DNA from: Ciona savignyi
Lineage: Eukaryota > Chordata > Ascidiacea > Phlebobranchia > Cionidae
Direction: 5' to 3'
Assembly (NCBI GenBank): GCA_000149265.1
Contig: CH003279.1
Location: 110,714-174,713 of the forward strand
DNA length: 64,000 bases
Under the pieces are notes generated by a model. That model saw nothing but the letters and a program-made list of their open reading frames with translations, did not search any database and was not told the DNA's origin. This document shows positions 24,001-39,000 of this stretch, piece by piece. Within the stretch, counting starts at the first letter, position 1. Each line of letters begins with the position of its first letter. The position numbers and the translations under genes are program-made.

Positions 24001-27000
24001 ACCTAGTAGTTTAACCGTTTCAAAAAATGTAATAACTTGATTATTTAGGACAATGCATTAGCTATGTAAAACCGACTGTCGGCACGAGGTAATCTAATGA
24101 TTACCATGTTGTAATACACCCAGTGTTTTCTCATTGCCTGCTATAAAGCTAGGTATTCCAATATAATATTATAGGGTCGCGGGTATGCCAAAATAACGTG
24201 GAAAAACGAAAACCAAACCAGTAAAAATGTTTTAAAGGAACAAATATAGTGTTATTTTTTTTATTAAATCAAGTTTTAAATATTAGTCAAGGTTTAAATT
24301 TTTAAAGCAAGCAAAAACATTACTACATTATACTTTTAATATAAAGATAATTTCCTTTATTCCTTCAAATCGCAATTATTTTATTAAAAATAAAAACTTT
24401 ACCTGAATCAAACACAGAAAACAGGTGCCTGTTACGTCATAATACATTAAGCCTTATGTCAAGACACAAAGGGATTTGTTTCCCAACAACTTATACGACT
24501 GTATATGTTTGTACACAGATCCAGGTAATATTCTGCACCTGTTTAGTTGTAATGACGCCCATACGCACTGGGGCGTATTGAAACGCCATATGCCCCTGTG
24601 TTTTGACAAACCCGATAATCGGGGTTATTTGTACGACAAGAAACCCTGGCTAACCTGAGATTAGCTTTAATCCGGTAGATGGTGACAGAGGGACGATTAA
24701 TAGGTAAATGCGATACGCCTGATAAAATATCTGGGCCGAGAGAGAAAAACTATGAATTGGTATATGGAATTATCGGCGCAAAACAACATTTTATTAACCT
24801 ACAACCTGTATTTTACCCTTAAACCCAATCCACCATTTTTATCCTTAAAACCAATCCACTATCAACTAAAATGAGGGAAATAAAGAAAGAGAAAGAAAGA
24901 AAATATTGAAATGAAGATAAGGGGCTAAGGTTAGATTTAGGGCTGTGGTTAATGTAAGCGTTAGTTCTGGGGTTGAGATAAGTGCTTAAAGCAAAGTTGA
25001 AATTAGTTTTCATAGTTGTAGTGTAATTTTCCTTCTTTTAGTATTGCCCTACATCTTGTTATCCCATTTTTAGCACAGAACGACTAAGCTAGCCGAGTAA
25101 AATCCCCCACCTACGTACTGGGTTATCATCACAACGGTTAAAGCTTACAAGTGCAATGTTGGCATTGCAAAGTTTGAATAAGTGTGACCGAACGGTGAGG
25201 AGAAATTGCGTTTAGAAGATGGGTCACAATGCAGTTGGTAGAGTGGGAAAACTAAAATGAGAGAAACTGCTCACCAAAATAAAGATTATAAAATTAAACG
25301 TGGGCTTACCTCTCTGTAGCGTAGATTGCCGGTGGTAGTCTGTCTTTGTATCCCTGCACAACCCGCTGGGCAGACGACACTATAGAAACAACATTTATGT
25401 CAAATAGATATCTCATAAAACAGTTTTTTATCTTGTTCTGAAAAACTAACATTGTGGCCGAATGGTAAATTATATTGATTTGTATACGAAATGTCTTTTG
25501 AAAACAGAAGTAGACGAGCCTATTACGTAAGTTATCACGGTAAAAAAAACTAACTAATGAAGTACGATATATAGGCTTTGGTGATATTAGTAACAAAATT
25601 ACCTTAAAAATAACTCAAGTTTTAGGTTGTATGGTTTAAAGTACTCTCTCAACGTTTCGGTGTGAATGACAGAACGATGTACAACTTCTACTTATTTGTG
25701 ATTGGGCAAGGTTTCGAACCTAGGACCATTGGGCCGGAAGTTAAGTGTATTTTTATACGATGTCTGTATAATCGTGCATCGATAGTTTACTAGACTGCGA
25801 GACATACCCATTTTAGCGCTATCCCTAAAAACAGATAGCACGCCAATATAAACCTAATGGGGTATAAGTTTACGACAGTAAGCCTTTTATTATTGACTCA
25901 TACAAGTCGGCGCATCTAGGATTAATGGCTGGCCGCCTAAGGCAATCCTAACTTAGTGCTAGCAGTTGACGCTAACTGAAAAGTTTTTAATATTTTTGTA
26001 ACATTTTTGGCAGTTTTGACAATGAGATTGTTACACTTGTGAAATTAATACTAAAATTAAGATTTTTTTTAGTGGATAATTAATAGAAATACACCTTGGA
26101 AGATTAGTGTAAACTTAACAGCATCAAATATAGACGGCGGTTTAATCCACTGCCAAAGTTATCATGTTTGACATGTACGAATTTTTGAAAGTTAAAATCT
26201 GTACAATTTGTTGGAAAATTGTAAAAACCGGTGATGCAAGACTAGAATCATAGAAATAATAAACATCGGTCAGTGGTAGTCACGTGATAACTCGTACGAA
26301 CATATCGCCGTAGGCTATTTTTAGAAATCAAAGATACGACCTCTTTCTTTGAAAATATTATAGAAGTAAAACTGAAAACCAAAAAATCAATTAGTTAACT
26401 TAGCTAACATTTGTATGCAAAAAATGATCTTTATTAGTTTTCCATTTTTTACGGGTTTGTACTCGTAAAATACCAATAAAAGTTAACTTTGAATACTATG
26501 TATTAAAAAAATTGTATTTGCAGTTAAAAATACTTTTAGTAATACGACATTGATGTCATTATTCAAACTTGTCTTATTTAAAAAGTATTTCACATATTTA
26601 AACTACTCTGTGTCACTTAACAAAGTTGATAAAAATAACTTTTATTGGTATTTACTAGAAAAACAAAACAAAGTCTAAAACATTTAAATAACATTGCGCT
26701 TAATTGGGTGGAAATAATTTCTTTGTTTATAAATGAACTCCAGTTTACGGCCCATAAATTAGGGCAAGATGTCCGCAAAGCGTTAGCTACAACCCAGTCA
26801 ACTTGATAGGCGATTTTACATCACAGCGAAAATGTAATCTTGCTATTTGCCACCAAAATCCGTTGTTTTAAAATACATAAAACCGCTGAGCGTTCTTTTA
26901 TGCATAATATTTAGGGAAATAAACATTACTTTGTGTTATACGCAAATTTGTAGGCCAATACCTGTTTAGAAACCGATTTCGGGCGAAATATATGTTTATT

Positions 27001-30000
27001 TGGAAAATTATCGATCTATAAGTCTTGCAAATGATGCTAAAAATGTGCCTCGCAAAAGATTTAAAACATATGGCAAGCGACGCTTTAGTAGCTTAGCGTA
27101 TTTTCGAGCAATTTTCGCTTTACCGCCTCTCCGCGCTACCCGTGTCTGCGACGAATTCACGCTCCGTCAAGCGTAAAATACCAGAACGCGCTGCTGTGTG
27201 ACGTCATAAAGAAGAATGTTCAGTGGTCTGCAAGAGGCCATAAGCTCTCTCGAAAATCCGAAAATAAGTTGCTGGCGATTTGAGAGAAAAAATGAGATTC
27301 CGGTGATTTGAGAGAAAATGATATTCTGGTGATTTGAGAAAAAAAATTCTGACGATTTAAGAGAAAAACTCGAAAACCCAAATTGAAATTACTGGTCAGC
27401 ATTGTTTTGGTTAAAAAAATACAAAAACAATAAAACCAAATCTCACCTGAAGGTTCGAGCGTCAGGTCTCACTCTGCCCGTGTCGCAGCATGTGATGAAG
27501 TCTGTGTGATAACATGGATTTAATACACAAGAACAAGAACGTACCGTCGTGTAGCCGAATGTTTAACGCTACCGATGTATATTACAAAATACATATATAA
27601 AACGGTCTTAGCAAGGAGCTCATAATGGGTTTTATACTGAGCACGATAAAAAAGAGCAAGAAAAACACCTAAAATAGTACAAACACAGGAGTAACTTTTT
27701 TTAAACGTTTAAAACAAGTACGGAAAAAAGCAACGGTGAATCGAGTTTCGAACCAAAACCCTATAACCTACTGGGGTGGCCACTATATCTATATCCTACT
27801 ATTATAGAGGAGTTTTGCTTGATATGGTGTGATATCGCCATTTCTTTCCTCTGACGTAAAAATAAATCCAAGGTGTCTTGTTCGTGTCGTTCGATTGTTT
27901 ATGCGATAACAAAGGCATAAAGTTTATCCGTCACGGCCCACTGCTTTTGCTTACGTCACGCGCGATGGAAAAATTAAGGCTTTGTTTCATGGGTCGCGAA
28001 ACTTGGAGAAAAAACACAGCATTTTTCAAGTTTTATGGATTAATCATGTATTTACGGGTTAAGTTTGGGGGTTAGGTGTCATTTAGTGGGATTTGGGGGC
28101 CTTAGGGTTAATACAGAATGGGTGGGGTATCACATAGCCGGGTTTTCGTCGAGTTTTTTGGCGGATTCTTCTAGAATTACTTTAACCTTTCACGCAGGTG
28201 CAGCTTTGTGACGTCACAAGCCCAACTCGACACGGAACAATCGACTCCAGGGTTTGGTACCCCTAAACCATCATTCTGTTAGCTTAGGGGTAACCCAGCA
28301 CTTGGGTTTCGTGCTCTGCATGACCCAAATTGTGTTTTTTTTTTGCAAAATGGAGTCAAGGTGGAATGGACCCAATAAAACAAAGGATTAACTTGAGGAT
28401 TAAGCTTATCAGTGCAAAACCCAGGAAATAAAAAAATGGTTGATAGTTGGTCGGTTTATTCCTCGTTTAAAACATATTAATCCTTACTTAAAACACTTTA
28501 ATCCTCGCTTGAAACCATTTGCCTGGACCCAGTGGATTAATGGGATGAACATAAATACACTGCAATAGCTCCAGTAACCCTACCTTTTCTGGAAACGACT
28601 TCTGGATTCGTAAGGTTCAAATAGTTAAGGAGAAAGTCTGGAAAATCGCTCCTAATTCTACGAGTGTTACTTGCATTGTTAACGTCATAGAGGGTTCTTG
28701 TATTATGTTTAATCTAACTTCAAAGGTTGACTTTCTCATAGATAAATCGTTTGTCGATTCGGTTACGTGAAAATACATGTTTATCGCTGCAATATATCGG
28801 TCTGTGTAGGTTAGTTTACTTAAATTCCCCTCAGCGAAACTGATCTTCGTATTAATTTCAACGGCCCTGGGCAGGATAAATATCAGAATAAAACCAGTTA
28901 AAACCAGTTAAATCCAGTTCCGGTAACATAAGAGTTATCTAGGTTTGTTACCAGAGTACTGGGCGTTTATCGTTGGCGGTTTTTGGTTATTTTCGGCGCT
29001 GTTTGGTGTGGAAATAAAGTTTTTGTGCAGCCGTGTTATGGAAACACGTTTTGCAGAAATAAGATCGGGCAGAATTCGGTCAATTTGGACAATTAATCAA
29101 TCGTGACTTAACAATTGTAATCGCGCCAAAACAGTTTGTCGAATAGCTGGTGGGAAAATATGAACGACGCAATATTGGGCCAGTTATGAATTAAATTATT
29201 TTTTTGCAATTATTAAGTCTATATACATTATTTAAATCCTTTATTATTTAGTCTCTATACGTTATGAAATAGTCCATGGGTTAAAAAGGTTGATAGCCAC
29301 TACTCTATCAGGACAAACCAGGCATACCCACCATCTATAGTTTCCCCGGGTGTAATGGCGGTGTATGAGATCAGAAATCCTCTTCCAGCGAAGTCGGGTG
29401 GACGTCGGAAGGTAACGGTCGAAGTGTTGTTGTTGAACATCATGATATCTGGGTTGTTGCCGGAACAGTAGGTATCTGGTGAATTAGGTTGGTGTTAGAA
29501 TTTGGATTTTGGAAATTGACTATCAACGAAATAGTTACAAGGGAAATCAAATATTGAGCGCGTTAAAAATCGAAACATTAACAAAGGAATTGAATACTGT
29601 GCTTGATAAAAAACGAAAAATTAACAGAGATGTTAAATACTAGGCGACTTAAAAATGAAAAATAATCAAGTTATTTGAATGTAAATCGGCCACGTTAATC
29701 GTCCTGTCACAGGACTTTACATTGCAGCAATATACTGTATATAGAAAAATATAAATTAGTCTCGTTAACCATTAGGTCGCAAAATTGTCAGAGAAATTGA
29801 ATACTGGGTGAGATAAAAACGAAAGTTACCAAGCAAACTAAATAATGTGCTTGCTTAAAATTCTAAATAAGTTTCTGTGTAAAATGAAATTTTCAAACAA
29901 AAAATATTAAAATCTAGCATGACCGACAGCATTTTAAAAACACTATGTTAAACACAAGTTCAATATTAAGTTTTAGTTTAATACAGCATTGCCGGAATAA

Positions 30001-33000
30001 ACAGAATATATCCCTCCAACATAAGACATGGCAGGAACGACAAATGTTATTGGTTATTTAGGAAGTTGTAGAAAAGCTCACGCTATTTGAAGAATGATTA
30101 AACCTTTTTTTTGCAATTATTAAGTCTATATACTTTTTTTAAATCGTTTATTATTTAGTCTCTATACATTATACAACAACTTTATTTTTAAGTCTCTATC
30201 TATACGTTATTTAAGTCCTATATTATTAAGACTATATACGTTATATTTAATGAGTTATCGTTTTGAACGCGTTTACAGGATATGTTTTAGTTACATCAAT
30301 CAACTGACGGTAACCGATTGGTTACGCTACAGTAATACCCACGTCCATCAGCTACATAAAACGACTTAATCTTAGGTACACCTGAAGTAATTTTTCCGGC
30401 GATGCCTCTTAATTTCCTGCCACCATAAAAACACAAACAATAACATCAACCAATCAGGTACCTCGCTTCCTACAGGTGTAAAGTTTAAATTCACATCGGT
30501 TAGGGACGGAAGTGTAGTAGTCTCGAATCAGCATTGTAATTAATGGCGGAATTTCGTAGGCAAAACTGACGATATATCTATGAAGGTCTGTCTGACCGTG
30601 GTCAAAGTCGTAATGCTAAAGTTGTGTAGTGTATTTGTAGGCCAGAGAAAACTGTCCCGTTCAACAGAAAATAAAAATTACCACTAAAATACGGAAATAT
30701 GGAACTACGGAAATACTGAAAACTAACTAATCCCTAACCCCACCCTAAATTTGAGTTTAAATTAGGGAATACCGAATTAAAACTAATCACTAACCCCACT
30801 AATGGTAGTCTGGTGTATTTAGGATTTTTAACCAGCAGCTTTGCATTTCCGTTGGTTTCGAGTTACGTATATTAGTAACAGCCAATATTAAGCTGTCAAT
30901 ATATAAACCAATCACTCCTGGTACAGCATGTTTTGAAAAGCAAAGTCGATTTTCTCACAACGTTTCGCAAGGGCGGACCACCTGGCTTGAAACGGATTCG
31001 ATTTTAGATGTCAAACAGTACGTGATGCAGGCGCACTTCCCATGGTAAGAAGTGATACGGTTGAGTCCGGTAGCACAGTATTTTGTTCCACCATTTCAAC
31101 TTTGATTTTAACTCAACGCTAAACTTGTTTATCAAAGGTTTTTGTATGAAAGCTTTTTTGTAAATAGTGTGGCGATTTTTAAGGGAAAATATAACTGAGT
31201 GACAACTTTCCGAAAATACGGATATTTTACCTCCGCCGTTAAACGAGCGTTTGTGTTAAAGCTTTTGTATTCGAAAATGTAGATGTTTTTAAAAAAATTT
31301 ATAAAAAAACACTTGGAACGTCAGCTTTTTGGATGTGTGCACATGTAAGAGTTATACTGGTATTTAAATCTGTAGTTGTTAGCAATTTACACAATCCCTA
31401 TATCCATTTAGCAATCTAGATAAACGGCCAATATGTATACAAAACGCAGATTGCAGCGTATACATGCCAGTAGCAATAGGTTTTAACGGACATTTGGTTA
31501 TAGACATGCCATATAATGCTAAAGCATTGTTCAAGAAATTTAAAAATAATTTTCGCCTAAGCTACGGAACGACACGCTTGAAAGAGTTCAAGTCATGCCT
31601 AAGTAACTAAAGGTAAATATAAATTGAGAACAGAGGTTATTAGATAAACCAGTAAGCTGTGGCTACTGCTAACTATTCAGTAAGAAACAAACACAGAAAA
31701 TTGGTTGGCAAAAGAAAAGATTCGCGGTGGGTCGTGAAGTATTCCCTTACACTTTCTAAAAATCGCTGGAAATGTTATGTGGTGGATGAAAGGACTGTTT
31801 CGAAGGCGTACGGATGGGTGGAAGAATGTTTTAAAGTCGTACGGCAACTTTAACAATTGGAGAAGAGTGTTTCGAAGGCGTACGATTGCTTCAACAGTAG
31901 AAGACCCTTTCGACCACATTTTTTTTGTTTTAATTCAAACGCGTATTATCATTAAGACTTTTTGAGTTACAACCGTTGTCTTTAAAAGTCCTTTCAATGG
32001 ATCCTGCTTCTTGGATTTCGTAAGTTTTTTTGGGTGAGAGTAATTTAAGTTTAACGGTAAACTACAATAACTTAAAGATAAATATTGGTTTTTAACCAAA
32101 CAAAACGACGATACACTGCTGTGTAAAAGTTGACACTCTTTAATAGAACGATTGTTGCTTGTAAGACAATTTGGGCAAGAAATATTAACTGATTTTAGTA
32201 TTCTGACCTTACCAAATAAAGAATGAACATCTTTTGAAATTCGGTAATCCATTATGGAAAGCACTTAACGCCAGGAACTGGGATTTAGGTATTTTTGCGA
32301 AATTTTTGAACCCTCAGTAGGATTTTGGAAGATTACACCTAATCCTACGAGCTGGTAACAATGGCCATGACGTCATAGCTCTTAGTGTGAGATCATAAAG
32401 ATCGTGTTTCACGTACATGTCAAGGCGGAATGTGCAGTTCAAATTCAAGTATTTTGCCAGTGATGCCGTTCAGAATCTTTAATTTCCATGTAACATTTTA
32501 AGTGATTTCAAACTGGAAACACTGGTTATATATTTTTTATTTACGCTATTCCCTTTAGGAATTTATGACCAAATATCATCTTTAAAATGTACAATAAAGT
32601 ACTTTCAGAGGTATGTTGATGGACTATCCGTCTCAAACAAAGTTAATACTTTAAAAACGAAGTCATATCCAAATCATACAACTCCCATTACATTTAGACG
32701 GCTTAACCACTAAGAACAGATTTAACATTCGATAAATGAATTATCGTCAAAGAATTGTTGGATAACTATCAAGCCTCTAGTAAGATTTATGTTGGGTTTA
32801 AACGAATTCGCATTTTTCATAATCTCAAGCACGATATAATCCGATTTTAAAAGACAAACTATTAATGTTAGTGGGTAGGTAGAAAGATCTGCATACAAAC
32901 GCAGGTAGAAAGCACTGCACACAAACGCATACCAATTTAATACAAATACCAAGTTATACTGTTATAATGAACAGAAAACATATTGTTCTTTAGTTTATAT

Positions 33001-36000
33001 TCATTAAGGTTTTATAAAATTTAGGCTAATTTTCCTGGAAAAAGATTATTTAAATTAGTAGAATGTTAATAAAAAGTCTTATAACCAACGTTAAGCTTTT
33101 TATTTTGATACGTTTTCGCAAGTGTCTTTGACAACAAATGAAATGACATAATTATCGTAAATCTTAAGGGGGGACTGCATTAGTGCATTACATCGGCTTA
33201 AAGCACCTTGATCAAAACATGTACCACTTTCCACGGAAAACAATGCCTACTTAAACACACAGACATACATTTCTGATACATTTGAATCGTTCACAAGGTA
33301 AGCACTGGTTGTGGGCTGTGTATAAACATATTTCGTTTTGTCTTAAAACTCTATCACTCTTTCCCCGTTGACTTATTAATGAAAACGCAGCTTACATAGT
33401 TAACCAAAGAACGAAGTTCATAGTACCGGAATTACATCATTGGTTGGTACAGCGAAGAGTTCTCTATTTTAACGCGAAAAGTACACACGGATGAGGCTAG
33501 CGGGCTAATCTGTTATCAGCCTGTCAGTTAATTGCCTTTCGGAGGTGCAAGTCACGCAAAGTCGTCACGCCTCACTTGGTGCGCCAATCAGAGCAAAGTT
33601 CATGGTTTTATCAGAAAGGTAGAACAATAAACGAAAAACAAGTAAAATTCAAGTATAATCAATGGAATATGGTGACGGAAGAATGCAATCTGTCAACGTA
33701 TTAACTGGGTAATACTGAGAGAGGGAGTTATAAAACACTGGAAATAAAGCTAGGTAACATTCTTCGTAAACCACATTACTGTTGGTAAGGGAGGGGGTTA
33801 TGGATTGATGATAATGTCTGCATTTCCGTATTAACTCAGCGCCGTTAGGGTGGGGTTGGGGATTAATAAGAATTTCTGTATTTTATTACTGGCTGTGTGA
33901 ATGTTACCTGATCTGTAGCATGCATTTCATCATTCAGAAGAATAAACAGCATTATATTAGTATATTTCAGTATGTGATTTTGAGATTAAGATCAAATAAA
34001 CAAACGTATTTCTAATTTAACATTAACATTTTATATCTTTTATCAAATTCTAAGAATTTTTTTAATTTGCATAGAATTAAAGAAGTAGACCCCAAAACGA
34101 GAATGGTGCAGCAAGGGTGCTTTGAAATGACGAAATATGGTCAGTCGACGTGGCCATAAAAACCAGACAAAATTCCAACAAATCGTGCTTTGTGCCAGAC
34201 TGCAAGTTTTTTTTCATATTTAAAGTTGAATTACACAAGGCTACATTTCGATAACGAAGAAAAAAACAATCTAATCCGAACTCCAAATTCTTTTGGTCAC
34301 TTCTTGACGCATTTAATGCGGTGTCTTCACCACTAGCTTCAATACGATTTAATAAGCGGCTCTCAGTAGTCTGTAATTAATGAGGCTAAGGTTTTAATGT
34401 CACGGCTGATAATTACCTGTCGGTCTAAATTCGCCAGATCGAAAGAAACATGGGTTCGCCGTCGGCGTTTTGATTTAAATTTCCCGCCACTGTGTCGGAC
34501 AAGGGGTATTGTCTCTTGACAAAGGTGTTGTTGTTACGTAATGTATGGGTTTTATTTAAGAACATTACGTCCATTGAAAACATAACCACAACTTTAGACT
34601 GTCACAATAGTTTAGAAACTGTAACTTTCTAGTCCTACAAAACATACAAAGTCCATTTTGAAATACCATAAATAGAATCGCACCTGTTGCAACATTGTTT
34701 TTTAATACTTTAAAAGTATGATGCATTTTGCAAACAATTAACCAAGCATTTCTTGTCCAAATATTATGTTGAAACATCGACTGATAACGTGTGTTTGTAA
34801 AAATGACATTAATTTAATTAGTAACTAGAAATTGCAACCGCCATGTTAGTTGTAGCTTTTAACGTTTGAAGTTGCGACGTTTGCAAACTAAAGTTCATTA
34901 AAACATAGACTGTTTGATGTGCCTATAAACTCTTTGTTTTACGAGGTGCAAATTGATAACACCAACGATTATAAGTCTCCGCCATTAGATAGTTTTAGGT
35001 CTACTACTCAAAATCACACTATAGTTATTATTAGAGAAAGAAATTAATTGTTTTGCTCTCTAAACCAATGTAACCGATTTATGGTTGATTTCTCAGATTT
35101 AATTAATAGGTAGACCACACAACTATAATTAAGTCGTAACAAAAATATTGTACGTTAAGGGCAGGAAAAAAGTATTTATTAAAAATGCACTTTAATACAG
35201 TGGAAGTGTTAAAGTGGTAACACAACTGTCCTATACTCGTGTGAAAACAGCATTTGTTCAAACACCGGCAAACTAAACAATCGAGTGGTCAATTGGTCGC
35301 CAATTTTAACTACCTCTAACTTTCAACAACAAACAAATTTATTGCTTCCAGGCATATCTCGGACAAAACGATAAAACACGCAACAAATGCACTAGTTAAG
35401 TCACTGGGCGACCTACAGCATTAATGGCTGATTATTTATTGCGCAACAACATCTAAATTCGTTTAGTAAAATCCAGATATTTATAGTGCCTTAAATTAAA
35501 ACAACATCTTTTACTTCTTGAGCTGCCCTTGCTAATTCCACTACAGGTATTTTACAGTGGGTTCGTTAACTCCTAATTCTAGTTCACGATTAAAATTGCG
35601 CGCATTTTTAACCCATCTAACCATTGGTTAATGTTGTATTAGCCCGGAGTGTGCAGCATTGTGATATAACAGAGAACCATTGTTAGCAAACAACGCGTTC
35701 CCAGACGATTTATAAAAAGGGATTTCAACTGTGTCAGTGCCAATGGAGGTTTACATTAAAGACTTTGGGTCGTAGTTATTTCTAAATTTAGTAACCCTTA
35801 AGTATAGCACAATTTTACAAAAGTAAATACAGATTGGTAATAGTTTATTTTACAAGATCCTTGAAACATTTTACTAAATAAAATCGCGTTAATTCTTGTT
35901 ACAGATAGTTTACATAATATTACATAACATCCAAAATAAAGTATTTGTAAGGAAACAGGTTTTTATAAATTGTCAGCATCGCTCTAAAAGGTTTAGCATG

Positions 36001-39000
36001 TCAGCTAGATTAATTATGTCCTAGCTAAATAGCTTATGTTATGTTTGGGGCATCTAACTCAACAAACTGTGACGTCACAACCGCGTTTGTGAGGACACAC
36101 TCGACCTGTTTTCCACTGGTTGTTGTTCTAAATTCGAGAGTTCTTACTGGTGATATAGATGGGTTCTAGACACTTTCAGGTATTAAACTTTCAACACCAG
36201 CGGAAAATCGGGGAAAAAGTTCCAAAAGTGAAACTAACTAATCATCGACACCGAAATAGATCAATATCCATTAGTTCTGGGGTTGATTTACAATCTGTTT
36301 AAGTGTTTACACTTATAATTTTCAGTACAGATTTCAAGTATTTTTTTACGTAATCTATAGACATTGTAAATGCCGAAGCTACAAAAATGCATGGATAGAT
36401 TGTTGTATGTCAGTTGGAACATTCCAGTAATTATACATCATTCACATATTCCAATAAGATTTGTTTTCTCAATTCATTACTTAACCTGTTTTTATATAAC
36501 GCAGTTTTGTTAAAAAACATAGACCTACAATTTACTGGTAAATATTTAATCAATACGATATATTATTTAGGAGGGATTTGACAAATTAGAGCAAAAATTC
36601 TAAAAAAATTCAATACAATTCGTTTCTCACCATTAACTAACCGCAAGCATAAACATATTATAATATGACTTCTGATTAGTCAAGGTCGCTCTTGGTGGTC
36701 TATGACCTCACAGTAGTCCAAAGGCAACTCACAAACGGCTTTTTGCGATCACTTAGGACCGGGAAACTGTACAGCCAGACTGATAAAACGATTAATCAAC
36801 ATTAAAAAGATAAGACGGTTTATAAATAGAACTCTGGGTACATTGAAAGAGCCAATAAATTTACTGCCCAGTTCCGTCAACGGGGAGTAAGTACGTGTAA
36901 CCGAGTTTTCAACAACAATTTATAATATTTAATCCCAATTTACATGGAAAACTATTTGTTATACTTTTTTTATTCAAAGTAAGGGGAATCATATACAAAA
37001 ATGGAAAAATAACATAAAACATTAAAGAATTATCACTAAGTCGTGCACATTTTTAAAGATTTTCGGGTTTTCTGGCGCCGTTTTTAAGTTGTCACTCGAA
37101 TAAGATTCCGTCCAAATTTGGTCAGCTTCGCGAATTTTCGCCTGTCACATTTCGTTGTTAGTATCAACACAGAATAATCTGTGCTAATGGCTCGCGGGTA
37201 CGGTAAACGCATCCGCGACTAATCTGCCTAATCTACCGGGCCATGATTAATATCTGATAATATCTTGCACACAGAAATGCTTTCAAATCGTTACACTCGA
37301 AAATAGCGGTGACATCAAAGAGAATGGATTTCGAGTTTATAGCGAATAAAGTTGGCGTACAAAAGATTTTCCCGGTACGCATCTTAAAAGTACCTTTGAG
37401 TTATATACTATGTTATTCATTTAAACAAAACTATTTTTGCGTTATATACTATGTTATTCTTTTAAACAAATGTATTTTTGCGTTATATTCTATGCTGTCC
37501 TTTTAAACAAAAGTATTTTGCGTTATATACTATGTTAATTATTTAAACAAATGTATTTTGCGCTATATACTATATGTTATTTTTTTTAACAAATGTATTT
37601 TTGCGTTATATACGATATGTTATTTTTTTTAACAAATGTATTTTTGCGTTATATACTGTATGTTATTTTTTTTAACAAATGTATTTTCACGTTATATTCT
37701 ATGTTATCCTTTTTAAACAAAAGTACTTTTGTTGTAAACTATGTTATATGTGTATACTTTGGTCGATTAGATAGATTCAAGTCGTTGGGTTCGGTTGATC
37801 AGCAGTCGAAAAAGTTTTTGAGTACGGGTGACATCTGCTTATGCTGAAACAGGCATGCTTTTGTCAATAGAAACGTTACAACACTGTTATCTAACGCATC
37901 ACAGTAACTAAAAGAGGATTTGTTTAAACACAGGTGTGAAATGTGACATCAAAGGAAAGATTATGAGATCATAATGCGATGATTAAGCACTTATGTGCAT
38001 TACGAGGGCTTAGGTATAGACTTGTGATTTTAAGATAAGCACGTAGACAATTTTAATGCCACATAATTAAACAAGTTAACACTAAGGTAAAAAACTAAAA
38101 GAAGGGAAGGGGAAATAGGAACAAACTAAAAGGAAGATTAGGTGGTTAGAGTTGGGGGTAAATTGGGGGTTGAGATTACGTTGGTGGGGGGAAAGGGTAA
38201 ATTAGGACTTTTCTATACTTTTAGGGTGCAGTTTTCCTTTTCCATGCCGTTAACTTTGCCCGAGATTTCCTAGGGTTAGTTGTTTCCTCCCAAAAGAAGA
38301 CAAATTTTATCGGTGACGATCTCTGTTTTCGATTTCCTTTTACTTTTTTTCTTATTTACAAGACAGGGGCATCAAATTTCTCAGAATCAGCCGCTTTTGT
38401 GTTTGCGAAAAAATTTAACCGATTGGCATCTTGACATGTCTCATACACTATGCGTAAATATTCTAGGCACTAATGGATTAAGAGTAGGCAACCTTACAAC
38501 TGTCAATGTAATGACAGAACTATACAAAAAGCATAAAATCTTAACTGGTCAAATTTTATTTCAGTTTAAGTAAAAAATAATTAAACAAAAATAAGAGTTC
38601 ATACAAAGTGTCATAGGGAATAATATATTATCGAACGGTTGACAAATTATACTGTCTTCAGCAAAATACGTTATTTGTTTTTTACGGCTGATAGATTACA
38701 ACCTCATTAATATTTAGGGTAATTTAAGAGTAATCTTGCCAATTCGAAACGCTAATATTTTATGAGGGTGTACAAAAGATGACTATCTAGAATTTAATAA
38801 TATTGAAAGGGCCGTTTAACTTAAACTATCCAGGAAAATGTCGGTGCGTGGTGTTATGTGTGGGCTAAGTTGCCAGAGATATTTCAAGATAGCACATTGC
38901 AGAAATAGTGACGAAATTTGTCCAATTTATTATTTATAAGGCGGAACATTGGTGTGGCATTGGTGTAAATATTTATTATTTGGACATTTTTGACATGTTC

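Larger units (their letters stand above)
20033..27501 (-). other. DCBLD: DCBLD exons coding the LCCL domain (27501-27447, 25379-25310, 20166-20033)
   Basis: These exons read DFITCCDTGRVRPD, then VVCPAGCAG and GNLRYRE, then SHLCLSAAHAGV and GGRVVVKREPGTVLYHGS. CPAGC, followed by Y.E/S..C..A.HAGV and a V.V....G...Y..S strand, is the LCCL signature, with Cys residues at the expected places. LCCL is an autonomously folding extracellular domain found in DCBLD, cochlin and Limulus factor C. The intron between 25309 and 20167 holds several SINE copies. The last exon probably uses donor gtgagt at 20032, leaving phase 2. Confidence 0.92.

Noticed and set aside
24476-24658. 60-codon plus-strand open frame starting MFPNNLYDC
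   Set aside because: No domain, no splice context, on the opposite strand inside a DCBLD intron.
37309-37847. Plus-strand open frames rich in Tyr, Phe and Cys
   Set aside because: They only reflect the 40-43-bp minisatellite, whose unit lacks stops.
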